A DNA stretch of 64,000 nt from Dyadobacter bucti (GCF_005869225.1 NZ_SWFP01000002.1:248001-312000), one strand, 5' to 3'; positions 42,101 through 51,010 are shown, numbered from the stretch's first letter. Translations and numbers: made by a program. Notes: generated from the sequence alone by a model not told the origin.

Positions 42101-45025
42101 GGATGGCCCGTGCTGAGCCTCATCTACATGAAATCCAAGAAAATAATTGAACATGTTTACTTCGGAGGGCAACTGCAGTTTCTTTCTGAGCCTGTACCGG
42201 CTTACCTCCACTCCTCTCAGGGAAATATTCATGAGCTGCGCTATTTCCTTGCTCGACAAATTCATCCGCAGATAGGCGCTTATTTTCAGTTCATTGGATG
42301 TAAGGTTCGGGTATTTTTCTTTTAAGGCTATCAGGAAGTTGCTGTGCACATTGTCGAAATGCTTTGAGAACTGTCCCCAGTCCTTATCGACCTTATTCTC
42401 ATCTCCTACCACTTTGATCATCTTTTTAAGGTCTTCACTGGTCTTTTCATTGTCGGCCGTTTTAGTGATTTTGACAAGATCCGATTTCAGTTTGGACAAC
42501 AGCTCGGCTTTTTGAACCAGGTGCATTGCCGAAGTAGCGAGATCCGTGTTTTTATGCAGGATCTCAGCTTCCAACTTTTCATTTTTGAGCTTGATGATCT
42601 CCTTTTCATTCTTTTCCAGTTCCAGCTGGTGAAGGTATTGAAGCCTTTTCTGTTCTTCCTGATACTTCTGCTGCTGCCTGACGAACCTTTTTTCCTGCCA
42701 TTTGTAAAAAAGGTAAGTGAGCGCAACGATTATCAGCGCATAACCTATATATGCCCAGAAAGTCTGGTACCAGGGCGGCAGGATCACAAACGAATAGTCC
42801 GACACAGTGGACTCACTTCCAAAGTTATTCCGCGCTTTTACCTGAAAAGTGTAATGCCCGGGAGGCAGGTTGGTGTATTCCTTGCTGCTCTTGTCTGACC
42901 AAGCAGACCAGCTTTGATCCAGTCCTTCCAGAAGATAAGCATACTCAATACTCGATTGCTGGCTGAAAAGCGTAGAAGAAAATTCGAAGCCGATGGAATT
43001 CAAACGATTGGCAATGTGAAGTATCTGCGAGTCCGGCTGTTTTTTCACCTCATTAACCTCTCCGAAATATCCTCCAAAGAGCAAACTGTCGACGGTGCCC
43101 ATTGTCCTTACCGTCCTGATCTGGACGCCGATGCTGTTTTTATTTTGTTTGTAATTTTTGTAATTGATATGATAAAAACCTTTTTCCCCGCCTACCAGAA
43201 TATTGTTTTCATCCACCGCATGAATGTATTCAAAACCGGAAACCATTTTGTGACTCATTTCAGGCAAGTAAATAATCCTCGATTTTCCGCCTGACATATC
43301 CACCACCCCGAGCTGCTTATCCCTCACAAACCACACATTCCCTTCCTTGTCTTCTTTCAGGTACAGAATGCCCGGCCTTTTAAAAATGCTGTTATAAAAT
43401 GCCGAGGCTTCAAAATTGTCTTTCGCGGGATTATATTGGTAAATGCCCTTTTCAGTAGAGACCAGGATTTTATTTTTTATCCTGAAAACATAGTTGTTAT
43501 TGAGGGACAAAGGTAACCCTTCCCTTACGCTGTACTGCCGGGAAGTAGAGCCGCCATTTCCCTGAAATGTTATTCTGAAAACACCTCGGTAAGGATGTGA
43601 AGTCCAGATCACGTTTTCATCCTGGATGTCCGAGCATAAAAACCTTGAAGCTACGTCAAACCCGGGAACAGAGCCAGCGGTATGAAATTCCTGTCCGTCG
43701 TATTCCAGAAAATTGATCCCGTTATAATTACCGACCGCGACCCTGGAAACCGGATATATACCCGACAAAGGCAGGAAACCCCAGAAGCCGTTCCGCATCG
43801 CAATAGGCCTGGCGACATTATTCACGATTTCGAAAATCCCCTCATGATGCGCCATGAGCAGGTGACCGTTGATTTCGGCGAGCCCCCATACCTGCCCTCT
43901 CGAATTCTCTACAAATGAGAAGGTTTCCTTTGCAAAACTCAGATCCGAAAATTTACCGGTCGGGACGGAAAACAAGCCATTGGATGTTCCGATAAACAAT
44001 TGGTTCTGATAAATGATGGAAGCATATCCGGAACCGTCCTCTGAGGGCAGTATGTTTTTGATCGCATTGTTGTAGGCTATGAAATCAATTCCGTTATCAA
44101 GCCCAAGCCATACATTCTGGTCCTTGTCGCTGAAAACGCTCAGGATATTGTTATTCTGAATGCCGTCGGCGGTGGAAAAACGGTGTACAAGTTCACCCTT
44201 GTTGGTAACGATATAGCAGCCACCGAGTGTCGTGGAAAGAGCAATGAGGTCCTTGTTGACCCTGGTCGCGTTATATATCCTTTCATCGCTGATCTTGTCC
44301 ACAAAGGGTGATTTCATCCTTACCGCCCGGTCTTCGGTCAGGATAAAAAGGCCGTTTTCCATCGTCACCAGCACCGAGCTGTCCTTTCCGAGCGGAATGA
44401 TAGCGGTAGACAAATATTCTCCCGGCAGCTCGCCCGGCCCCATATACTTTTCCCAGCGGCCGTTTGCATACCTGAGCAGGCCATTCTCTGCATCCTGTGC
44501 TACCAGAGCCTGACTGGTTTTCCCCATGAACCGCCAGTGGGAGGCGGGATTAAAAACCGTCATAGTGCTGTCTTCATACAGGAAGATCTTGTTACTGGCC
44601 CGGAAGAAAACGGATCCGTTTTGCGAGGAAATATTCCAGATATCGGAAAAACCAAGGTCCTTTTTCTGAAGCAGCTTTTTCAGGGACACAAATGTGAGAA
44701 TGCCATTTTGATCAGGTGAAAAATAACCAAATTCATTCTCCCCACCGATATAGATCCTATTGTCGATCCCGATTTCCAGCGAGCGAACTTTGGTCTTGTT
44801 GGGCAACGGGTAGATTTTCCAATGTATTCCATCGAATGTGAGCAGGCCCTCATTATTGGCAAAATACATTATGCCATTCCTGTCCTGACGAATTGCCCAG
44901 TTCTGTGTCCCGGCTTTGTAATTCTTCTTGGTATAATTGACCACCTCCGGCAGTCCGATTGTATTCTGCCCACGGACGGAGGTAAACACGAGAATCAGAA
45001 AAAGTCCGAAAATTACACTTTTCAT
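42044..45025 (-). CDS. Membrane-spanning propeller / Y_Y_Y / LuxR-type transcriptional regulator
   Basis: 993 residues. Signal peptide (SVIFGLFLILVFTSVRG), a periplasmic two-component-regulator propeller of about 680 residues (repeats such as DRNGIMYFANNEGLLTFDGI, DNRIYIGGENEFGYFSPD, DKDQNVWLGLDNGIDFI), a Y_Y_Y domain about 700-765 (IEYAYLLEGLDQSWSAWSD, LPPGHYTFQVKARN), one TM helix (FWAYIGYALIIVALTYLFY), a long coiled coil (about 800-870) and a LuxR-type helix-turn-helix at about 905-965 (LTSNELKISAYLRMNLSSKEIAQ). There is no histidine kinase domain, so ligand sensing outside is linked directly to DNA binding inside. The natural end is probably near NYFLGF; the following 25 or so residues include a repeat-encoded tail. 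It is divergent from the GH30 gene. Confidence 0.93.
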   Translation of the reverse strand: MKSVIFGLFLILVFTSVRGQNTIGLPEVVNYTKKNYKAGTQNWAIRQDRNGIMYFANNEGLLTFDGIHWKIYPLPNKTKVRSLEIGIDNRIYIGGENEFGYFSPDQNGILTFVSLKKLLQKKDLGFSDIWNISSQNGSVFFRASNKIFLYEDSTMTVFNPASHWRFMGKTSQALVAQDAENGLLRYANGRWEKYMGPGELPGEYLSTAIIPLGKDSSVLVTMENGLFILTEDRAVRMKSPFVDKISDERIYNATRVNKDLIALSTTLGGCYIVTNKGELVHRFSTADGIQNNNILSVFSDKDQNVWLGLDNGIDFIAYNNAIKNILPSEDGSGYASIIYQNQLFIGTSNGLFSVPTGKFSDLSFAKETFSFVENSRGQVWGLAEINGHLLMAHHEGIFEIVNNVARPIAMRNGFWGFLPLSGIYPVSRVAVGNYNGINFLEYDGQEFHTAGSVPGFDVASRFLCSDIQDENVIWTSHPYRGVFRITFQGNGGSTSRQYSVREGLPLSLNNNYVFRIKNKILVSTEKGIYQYNPAKDNFEASAFYNSIFKRPGILYLKEDKEGNVWFVRDKQLGVVDMSGGKSRIIYLPEMSHKMVSGFEYIHAVDENNILVGGEKGFYHINYKNYKQNKNSIGVQIRTVRTMGTVDSLLFGGYFGEVNEVKKQPDSQILHIANRLNSIGFEFSSTLFSQQSSIEYAYLLEGLDQSWSAWSDKSSKEYTNLPPGHYTFQVKARNNFGSESTVSDYSFVILPPWYQTFWAYIGYALIIVALTYLFYKWQEKRFVRQQQKYQEEQKRLQYLHQLELEKNEKEIIKLKNEKLEAEILHKNTDLATSAMHLVQKAELLSKLKSDLVKITKTADNEKTSEDLKKMIKVVGDENKVDKDWGQFSKHFDNVHSNFLIALKEKYPNLTSNELKISAYLRMNLSSKEIAQLMNISLRGVEVSRYRLRKKLQLPSEVNMFNYFLGFHVDEAQHGPSPSSEPGAPQPRSSELRSP

Positions 45026-45114
45026 TTTAAGCGTTTGTTGTAGGTCAGGTATTGGGATGAAGTAGTGTTATCAAGCATCAAATGCAATTTGCCAAGCTTT
45101 TTCGAGAGATTGCT

Positions 45115-45128
45115 GTAGTAATGTAGTA
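45115..45128 (+). promoter_or_regulatory. GTAGTAATGTAGTA element, copy 3, between regulator and GH30 genes
   Basis: Identical over 14 bases to 37071-37084; here it is a perfect TGTAGTA-A-TGTAGTA direct repeat (45114-45128). It ends 33 bases before a TAnnTTTG box at 45162, almost the same spacing as in front of susC. A weak partial match, GTAGT, starts 53 bases upstream at 45062. Confidence 0.6.
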
Positions 45129-45161
45129 GTGCCCGATTAGCAGACATGGCACCAGCTGACT

Positions 45162-45169
45162 TAACTTTG
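45162..45169 (+). promoter_or_regulatory. Candidate -7 promoter box for the GH30 gene
   Basis: TAACTTTG matches TAnnTTTG. It lies 86 bases before the GH30 start codon and 33 bases after the third GTAGTAATGTAGTA element. Confidence 0.55.
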
Positions 45170-45255
45170 AAATTGCAATATTACATATTTTTAGAAGTTT
45201 GTCACTATTTGCATAGCTTACCCTAATTTCCTGCCACACCATCAAACAATCTCAC

Positions 45256-46677
45256 ATGATGACTACAATCTGCAAACTAGCCGGCGTTTTTATGCTAACC
45301 TGCCTGCTCTCCTGCAACAATGGTAACTCCCAGGTTCAGTCCGGAAGGTCCGTTTCTTTCTGGCTTACCAATTCGGATAAGTCGGCACTTTTTGAGGAAC
45401 AGAAAACACAACCTGCTTTCGCCGACAACACCGGTGCAAAAGCGGACATTGTGATCAACGACCAGGAAACCCACCAGACCATCGACGGCTTCGGATTTAC
45501 CCTCACGGGCGGCAGCGCGTCACACCTGGTCAAAATGAGCGCCGCAAGCCGTGCCGCATTATTAAAGGAGCTCTTCTCGCTTGACGGCAACAACATTGGG
45601 ATCAGCTACATGCGGGTGAGTATCGGGGCCTCCGACCTCAACGAAACGATCTTTTCCTACAATGACCTGCCGCAGGGGCAGAAAGACCTTAATATGGAAA
45701 AGTTTGATCTCGGGCCGGACAAAAAAGACGTTATTCCTATTTTGAAAGAAATCCTTGCCATTAATCCGGACATCAAAATCCTGGGGTCGCCCTGGTCGCC
45801 CCCGGTCTGGATGAAGGATAATAATGATACGCGTGGCGGAAGTCTGAAACCTGAGTTTTATGATGCCTATGCCAAGTATTTTGTCCGGTATGTGCAGGAT
45901 ATGAAAAAGGAAGGTATCAGGATCGACGCGATCACGGTGCAGAACGAACCGCTTCATCCAGGCAACAATCCAAGCTTACTGATGCTTGCCAAAGACCAGG
46001 CGACATTTGTAAAAAACAATCTTGGCCCCGCATTTAAGGCCGCAAATATCGATACAAAGATCATTATCTATGACCACAATGCCGACAAACCGGAGTATCC
46101 GATATCTATTCTGAATGACCCTGAGGCAAAAAAGTATATCGACGGTTCGGCGTTTCACTTGTACGGCGGGCAAATTGAGGCGCTTTCAGAAGTACACAAT
46201 GCGCACCCGGACAAAAATCTGTATTTTACGGAGCAATGGATGGGCGCACCGGGAAATTTCCTCGAAGATTTCCCTGATCATATCAAAAAACTTACGATTG
46301 GTTCAACCCGCAACTGGAGCCGTACCGTGCTGGAATGGAACCTTTCAAACAATCCTGAAAACAAGCCATACACGGATCGCGGCGGCTGTGACAGGTGCCT
46401 GGGCGGCGTGACGATCGACAAGGATAATGTGAGGCGGAACCCTGCTTACTATGTAGTGGCGCATGCATCTAAATTTGTCCGCCCGGGATCCGTACGGATT
46501 GCTTCCAATGAGGCGCCTGACCTCCCCAATGTGGCTTTCAAAACGCCTGACGGCAAAAAAGTGCTGATCGTTTTAAACGATTCCGACGCGACAAAGACAT
46601 TTACTTTTCAGGACGGAAAAGATGTGGCTTCTGCCACTTTAAAACGTGGTGCAGTAGGGACGTTTGTTTGGGAGTAG
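45256..46677 (+). CDS. Glycoside hydrolase family 30 lipoprotein
   Basis: A 473-residue lipoprotein (MLTCLLSC, lipidated Cys then NNGNS) with a GH30 (beta/alpha)8 barrel and flanking beta domain. QTIDGFGFTLTGGSASHL is the typical N-terminal signature; the acid/base Glu is in TVQNEPLHPG and the nucleophile Glu in LYFTEQWMGAPG. The C-terminal beta domain ends KTFTFQDGKDVASATLKRGAVGTFVWE. GH30 subfamily 1/3 enzymes cut beta-1,6-glucans, glucosylceramides or related beta-glucosides; the subfamily is not fixed here. The shared promoter element links it to the susCD pair 5 kb away. Confidence 0.93.
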   Translation: MMTTICKLAGVFMLTCLLSCNNGNSQVQSGRSVSFWLTNSDKSALFEEQKTQPAFADNTGAKADIVINDQETHQTIDGFGFTLTGGSASHLVKMSAASRAALLKELFSLDGNNIGISYMRVSIGASDLNETIFSYNDLPQGQKDLNMEKFDLGPDKKDVIPILKEILAINPDIKILGSPWSPPVWMKDNNDTRGGSLKPEFYDAYAKYFVRYVQDMKKEGIRIDAITVQNEPLHPGNNPSLLMLAKDQATFVKNNLGPAFKAANIDTKIIIYDHNADKPEYPISILNDPEAKKYIDGSAFHLYGGQIEALSEVHNAHPDKNLYFTEQWMGAPGNFLEDFPDHIKKLTIGSTRNWSRTVLEWNLSNNPENKPYTDRGGCDRCLGGVTIDKDNVRRNPAYYVVAHASKFVRPGSVRIASNEAPDLPNVAFKTPDGKKVLIVLNDSDATKTFTFQDGKDVASATLKRGAVGTFVWE

Positions 46678-46687
46678 GGTTGATTTT

Positions 46688-46824
46688 GAATGAGCCGCCG
46701 TGGAACGGGGAGTGATTGAATGATTGAATGAGTGAATGAGTGAATGAGTGAATGAGTGAACGAGGGAATGAGCCGCCGTGGAACGGGGAATGAGTGAGTG
46801 AGTGAATGAGTGAATGAGTGAATG
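46688..46824. repeat. 24-bp duplication and TGAATGAG microsatellite
   Basis: A 24-base segment (GAATGAGCCGCCGTGG followed by AACGGGGA) occurs at 46688-46711 and again at 46766-46789. After each copy runs an array of the 8-bp unit TGAATGAG with small variants (46711-46765 and 46788-46824). The whole is thus a composite tandem duplication of spacer plus array. Confidence 0.85.
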
Positions 46825-46980
46825 TCATTTTTGGTCATTTGTTGTCATTTATAGTCATTTATAGTCATGTATTGTCTCAATAGCAACCTCGCGACAATAA
46901 ATGACCCAATGACTTATTAACAATAAATGACCCAATGACTACAAATGACCCAGTGACTACAAATGACCACAAATGACTTC
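46822..46980. repeat. Inverted arrays of GTCATTT-type units (copy 2 of dispersed family)
   Basis: On the left, about six units of 10 bases beginning GTCATTT (GTCATTTGTT, GTCATTTATA twice, GTCATGTATT). On the right, inverted units ending AAATGAC (GACAATAAATGAC, CAATAAATGACCC, ACAAATGAC). The two inner units, 46864-46876 and 46893-46905, pair over 13 positions with one mismatch and a 16-base loop. GACAATAAATGACC at 46893-46906 is identical to 8452-8465. Confidence 0.75.
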
Positions 46981-46985
46981 CATTC

Positions 46986-49900
46986 CTACTTCACTCTTCT
47001 TTTTCCCTGAAAGTCGGTGATAGTAATGGTTTTCAGGCCTTTGGATGGTACTGTTACTTTTCTGGACGACTGGGACAAATAACCTGAACCGAATTGAAAC
47101 TCCATTGTTATTTTCTTCCCGGATGTGTAGGTGGCTTCCAGCAATGCATCCTGCGCACCGGGGTTGATAACCATAACGGATTCTGCTCCCGGGAGCTTGA
47201 ATGTTTTCAACGCAGCATTGTTCTGGGCAGCGAGGACCAGGCGGCTATTGTTTCCTAAGAACAATTGCGAAAGGCTTTTCCCATCACCTTCCACCAAAAA
47301 ACCACTCTCTTTTGGCGAAAGTGCTGAAAATGAACCCTTTCCATTTCCTTTGAGCATTAGCCCGTTAAAAGCATCCAGTCGCCCGCTGATGGATTCGCTG
47401 GCGTAGGTATTGCCGCTGAGCAATATATCCAGGTGACCGTCGCCATCGTAATCTCCGGCGCAAAGTCCGTAAACGGAACCAAGCTGAGCGGCAGACGGCA
47501 ACAATTTTATTGTAAACTTTCCTTTTCCGTTGTTTTCAAGGTAAACCGACTGCATTACTTCGCAGATCATTTTTTTAGCATCCTTCAACTCTTCCTGGGA
47601 GAAAACGTCGCTGATCTTTGCTTTGGAATAATCAGCATAATAGATAAACCGCTTTTTCAGGAAGTTCATCTGGCTGGTCATTTCGTCACGAGGGTGCACG
47701 GGATACAAGTCCTCGCCAACATACCTGCACAAAACCGGATCCATCGTGCCGCTTTTATCAAAATCTTTTGCCAGAAGCGTAAGCGGTTGTTCCTTTGAAG
47801 GATGTCCCTCTGTATTGAGGCCGACATTTCCGATTACATAATCCATGTCACCGTCTTCGTCAAAATCTCCCGCAGCGATGCTATTCCACCAGCCATGCGT
47901 ATTTAACAATCCTGTTGATTCTGAAACATTTATCAGCTTTCCACCCGTATTTTTATAAAAAGAAATGGGCATCCATTCTCCCACAATGATCAGGTCTGTC
48001 CTGCCGTCCTGGTCAAAATCTGTCCAGACTGCTGCGGTTACCATGCCGGCATTTCTAATTTCGGGGCAGACTGTGTCGGTGACATCGGTAAACTTTCCTT
48101 TGTCATTGCGCAAAAGATAGCTTTCGCCCGCCGAAGGATATTGCCCGGGCGAAAGTCTGCCGCCAACAAACAAATCCAGGTCGCCGTCCTGATCAAAATC
48201 AGCAGCATTAACCGTAGACCCACTACCCGAAAGTGCAGGTAACGCATTGACATCCAAAACAAAATCCCCGTTTCCGTTATTCTTGTAAAGCCTGTCCTGA
48301 TAATATTTTGACCCCGGCTCAAACTCATTGCTGCCGCTTACCACATACAGATCCAGATCGCCGTCTCCATCTGCGTCAAAAAGCAGCAAGCCCATATCTT
48401 CCTCGTATTTCTGCAGCGTCGTCAATGGTTTCCGGAGGAATTTCTCCTGTTTGTTTTGGATAAAAAAACTACCCGATTGATTGAACGCACCGCCGACATA
48501 AAAATCGTCCAGCCCATCGCCGTTCACATCGCCGACCGCCATACCCGGGCCGTTTTGCGAAAGTAAGTGCGGCAGCAGCGGCTGGATTTTGAAATCAATG
48601 TACAAGTCGTCTTTATGCTGATAATCGATACCGTTTGCCGAGATTTCAGAAAATATTCCCGAGGCTGGCAGGGCAGTATTTTCCGTCTGGCTGACAGCCG
48701 CCTTGTAATCAGGTTCCAGCAACTGACCGGCTTTAACTTTTTTCAACAGCTGCGTTTTCCCGTCAGGCCACACAACCCGGACCGAATCAACCAACGCAGA
48801 CTTGCCAAGGCCGAAATGAAGCGTATTGGATACCGTTGATTGGTATCCCCGGTAAGGCGAATGCTCTGTAAACTGCAGTTTATTGTTGGCATAAACAGTG
48901 ATTTTAGCCCCAAAGCCGTAGGGATTTTCCTTCGTTCCTTTCAACCTTACATTCAAAAAATGATGATCCGGCAACCGTTCCGAGTGGTTCTGATAAATAA
49001 ATGCTTCCTGATCTATGTTGTTCATGACCAGGTCCAGATCGCCGTCATTGTCCAGATCGGCATATGCAGCTCCGTTGGAAAAGGATGGAATGTCAAAGCC
49101 CCACTCGGCAGACCTGTCTGTGAAGGTAAGATCGTGGTTATTATCATATAAATAATTGGGCACGTGCGCGCCTTCAACCTGCTTTAAAGCTTCTGTCAAG
49201 CGCCTGTTATGACCATTGCCGGAACGCATTTGTTGCTCATGTTCGGCCATGCGGTAAATCACAAAATCGCGGTTAGTGATGTCTTTCGGGTAGCCGTTCG
49301 TGATCATCAGGTCGCGGAAACCGTCGTTATTGTAATCCGCAAATAGTGCACTCCAGCTCCAATCGGTGGCATGCACACCCGAGTACCGGCCTATCTCGCT
49401 AAAAAACGGTTCATTACTCCCCGGCCGGTTTCCGTTGTTATGTTGGAGGGTATTACGCATAAACTGCGGCTCATACCCCATTTTCAGTTCCGATAAATGC
49501 CGGTCGTAATTCATCAGGCCGAACATATTTTTGCTCCGCTCGTTTCCTTCCGGCAGCATGTCCAGGGTTATAAAATCCACCAGGCCGTCGTTGTCGATAT
49601 CCGACGCATCATTGCCCATGGCCGAATAACTCTGGTGACGGAAATAACCGGCAATCGAGTTTCGGAATGTCCCGTCCTTCTGATTGATATACAGCAGATC
49701 GTTGGAGACATAATCATTGGAAATGTAGATATCCTGCCAGCCGTCACTATTGACATCCAAAACCGAAATACCAAGCCCGTACCCTTCTTCCAGAATGCCC
49801 GCATCTTTGGATACGTCAGAAAAAGTACCGTCACCATTGTTTCTCAGCAACCTATCTGTATTCGGGGAAGTGCCGTCGTTTTGCCTTTTGCGGATATTGT

Positions 49901-50522
49901 TCGGTCCTTTCATGTTCATGACGTTGGTCACGAGGTACACGTCCAGATCACCGTCGCGGTCGTAATCAAAGAAAGCTGCCTGGGTAGTGCTGCCGTTGTA
50001 GTCCAGCCCGTACACCTTCGCTGCCTCTTTAAATGTATTGTCCTTTTGATTGATAAACAGCAGATTAGGCAATGGTCCGGCCTGCGCAGGGCCTGCCCGG
50101 CAAACATATATATCCTGAAAACCATCGCCGTTGATATCCACCATAGCAATACCCCTCGCCCAGCCGCCCGGTATTTTTATACCCGACGCTCCGGTAATAT
50201 CGTCAAACTCAATCTGTCCCCCTTTTTTTGTTTTGTTGAGATAAAGCCGGCTGTCTGTCATGTTACCGCCGAAGAAAAGATCCGTCAGGCCATCATTGTT
50301 GATATCACCTGCGCCAACGCCGCCTCCGTTGTAAAAATATTCGTAGGTAAGAATGTTGAGGTTGTCGTCCTCTTTCAGCTGGTTTGCAAAACGGACGCCC
50401 GTTTTATCACCGGGCAGCAGTTCAAATAGTGTCTCTTTACTTTCCTTCCGGCAGCCCGTCAGAACGAGGAGAAGGGTAAAAAACGGGATCAGCTTTCGTA
50501 TATAGGACAAGAAAAAGATCAC
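46986..50522 (-). CDS. VCBS/FG-GAP repeat lipoprotein with ASPIC/UnbV domain
   Basis: 1178 residues beginning with a GTG start at 50522 (GTGA overlap with the preceding gene) and a lipoprotein signal (FFTLLLVLTGC). Many FG-GAP/VCBS calcium-binding-type repeats follow, each with a D-x-N/D-x-D-G-x-x-D pattern (GDINNDGLTDLFFGG, DYDRDGDLDVYLV, DLDNDGDLDLVMN, DFDQDGDLDLFVGG), forming one or two beta-propellers. An ASPIC/UnbV segment lies near 550-620 (NVRLKGTKENPYGFGAKITVY to VRVVWPDGKTQLL). Such proteins are often encoded after SusC/SusD pairs and are thought to bind or process glycan at the surface; the exact role is unknown. Confidence 0.9.
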   Translation of the reverse strand: MIFFLSYIRKLIPFFTLLLVLTGCRKESKETLFELLPGDKTGVRFANQLKEDDNLNILTYEYFYNGGGVGAGDINNDGLTDLFFGGNMTDSRLYLNKTKKGGQIEFDDITGASGIKIPGGWARGIAMVDINGDGFQDIYVCRAGPAQAGPLPNLLFINQKDNTFKEAAKVYGLDYNGSTTQAAFFDYDRDGDLDVYLVTNVMNMKGPNNIRKRQNDGTSPNTDRLLRNNGDGTFSDVSKDAGILEEGYGLGISVLDVNSDGWQDIYISNDYVSNDLLYINQKDGTFRNSIAGYFRHQSYSAMGNDASDIDNDGLVDFITLDMLPEGNERSKNMFGLMNYDRHLSELKMGYEPQFMRNTLQHNNGNRPGSNEPFFSEIGRYSGVHATDWSWSALFADYNNDGFRDLMITNGYPKDITNRDFVIYRMAEHEQQMRSGNGHNRRLTEALKQVEGAHVPNYLYDNNHDLTFTDRSAEWGFDIPSFSNGAAYADLDNDGDLDLVMNNIDQEAFIYQNHSERLPDHHFLNVRLKGTKENPYGFGAKITVYANNKLQFTEHSPYRGYQSTVSNTLHFGLGKSALVDSVRVVWPDGKTQLLKKVKAGQLLEPDYKAAVSQTENTALPASGIFSEISANGIDYQHKDDLYIDFKIQPLLPHLLSQNGPGMAVGDVNGDGLDDFYVGGAFNQSGSFFIQNKQEKFLRKPLTTLQKYEEDMGLLLFDADGDGDLDLYVVSGSNEFEPGSKYYQDRLYKNNGNGDFVLDVNALPALSGSGSTVNAADFDQDGDLDLFVGGRLSPGQYPSAGESYLLRNDKGKFTDVTDTVCPEIRNAGMVTAAVWTDFDQDGRTDLIIVGEWMPISFYKNTGGKLINVSESTGLLNTHGWWNSIAAGDFDEDGDMDYVIGNVGLNTEGHPSKEQPLTLLAKDFDKSGTMDPVLCRYVGEDLYPVHPRDEMTSQMNFLKKRFIYYADYSKAKISDVFSQEELKDAKKMICEVMQSVYLENNGKGKFTIKLLPSAAQLGSVYGLCAGDYDGDGHLDILLSGNTYASESISGRLDAFNGLMLKGNGKGSFSALSPKESGFLVEGDGKSLSQLFLGNNSRLVLAAQNNAALKTFKLPGAESVMVINPGAQDALLEATYTSGKKITMEFQFGSGYLSQSSRKVTVPSKGLKTITITDFQGKRRVK

Positions 50523-50944
50523 TTGGCGCCGGATGGGATTTTGGTAAAAAAACGAACTTCAAACAACTCCTGGTTTTTTCCGGGGAGATAAGGTTTTTGT
50601 GCTTTTTTCAGTATCAGTTGGCTATCGGTCAATTTCAGGATTTGAAAACCGCTCAGCTGATGCCCTGTTGAATCCGCATAAACCAGTGAATCGCGGGAAG
50701 GAAGCTTGTAATGGTACGTTTTATGCTTTTCCCTTTTTCTCTCCGTGAGAATTCCACCAGCACCGTATTCAAATGTGGACCAATGTTCGTCAAAGGTATT
50801 GTTTGTAAAACTGAACCCATTTACAAAATTATTGATCGAATCCGTCCTCCATACACCTTCCAGTTCTTTTTCCTGCATGTAAACAGGGATATTGCAACGG
50901 CACAAACCAATGATCAGGAGCAGTATCGGGATGATTCTTTTCAA
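50519..50944 (-). CDS. Small lipoprotein of unknown function
   Basis: A 141-residue protein with a short hydrophobic leader and cysteines (IIPILLLIIGLCRCN) consistent with a lipoprotein, though the lipobox is not ideal. The mature part is a small beta-rich domain (LEGVWRTDSINNFVNGFSF, GGILTERKREKHKTYHYKL, QILKLTDSQLILKKA), lipocalin-like in feel (a conserved GxW near the start), but no family is certain. Its stop overlaps the start of the VCBS-type gene (GTGA), so the two are coupled, and it lies 88 bases after the second susD. Confidence 0.75.
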   Translation of the reverse strand: MKRIIPILLLIIGLCRCNIPVYMQEKELEGVWRTDSINNFVNGFSFTNNTFDEHWSTFEYGAGGILTERKREKHKTYHYKLPSRDSLVYADSTGHQLSGFQILKLTDSQLILKKAQKPYLPGKNQELFEVRFFTKIPSGAK

Positions 50945-50981
50945 TTGTATAGTGTTTTAGTCCGGCTTTTTCAGCACATTT

Positions 50982-51010
50982 CCCGCACCGGAATCATTCC
51001 GGCACGGGAT
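50982..51010 (-). other. Hairpin between susD and the lipoprotein gene
   Basis: TCCCG...CGGGA and an inner CCGGAA...TTCCGG pair around a TCA loop, with two mismatched positions between the stems. It is 22 bases after the susD stop. There is no T-run on the minus strand, so it may serve to stabilise or process the susCD message rather than end it. Confidence 0.45.

Larger units (their letters stand above)
46678..46985. other. Convergent spacer made almost wholly of repeats
   Basis: The 308 bases between the GH30 gene and the VCBS-type gene hold no supported gene. They contain two copies of a 24-base segment, an 8-bp microsatellite and an array of GTCATTT-type units, all listed separately. Open frames here give Thr/His/Ser-rich peptides that are repeat translations. 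Confidence 0.75.

Noticed and set aside
41878..42120. Possible CRISPR array
   Set aside because: Units are directly adjacent 15-mers without unique spacers, and no cas gene is present. The arrays at 8.3 and 46.8 kb likewise lack the repeat-spacer pattern.
41794..42150. Open frames on both strands encoding Pro/Ser/Gly/His-rich or Gly/Val/Trp-rich repeat peptides
   Set aside because: They are translations of the 15-bp minisatellite; all frames stay open because the unit length is a multiple of three. No start signal or domain supports them.
46601..46838. Minus-strand open frames encoding Thr/His/Ser/Leu-rich peptides
   Set aside because: They translate the TGAATGAG microsatellite and overlap the GH30 gene end; low complexity, no supporting context.
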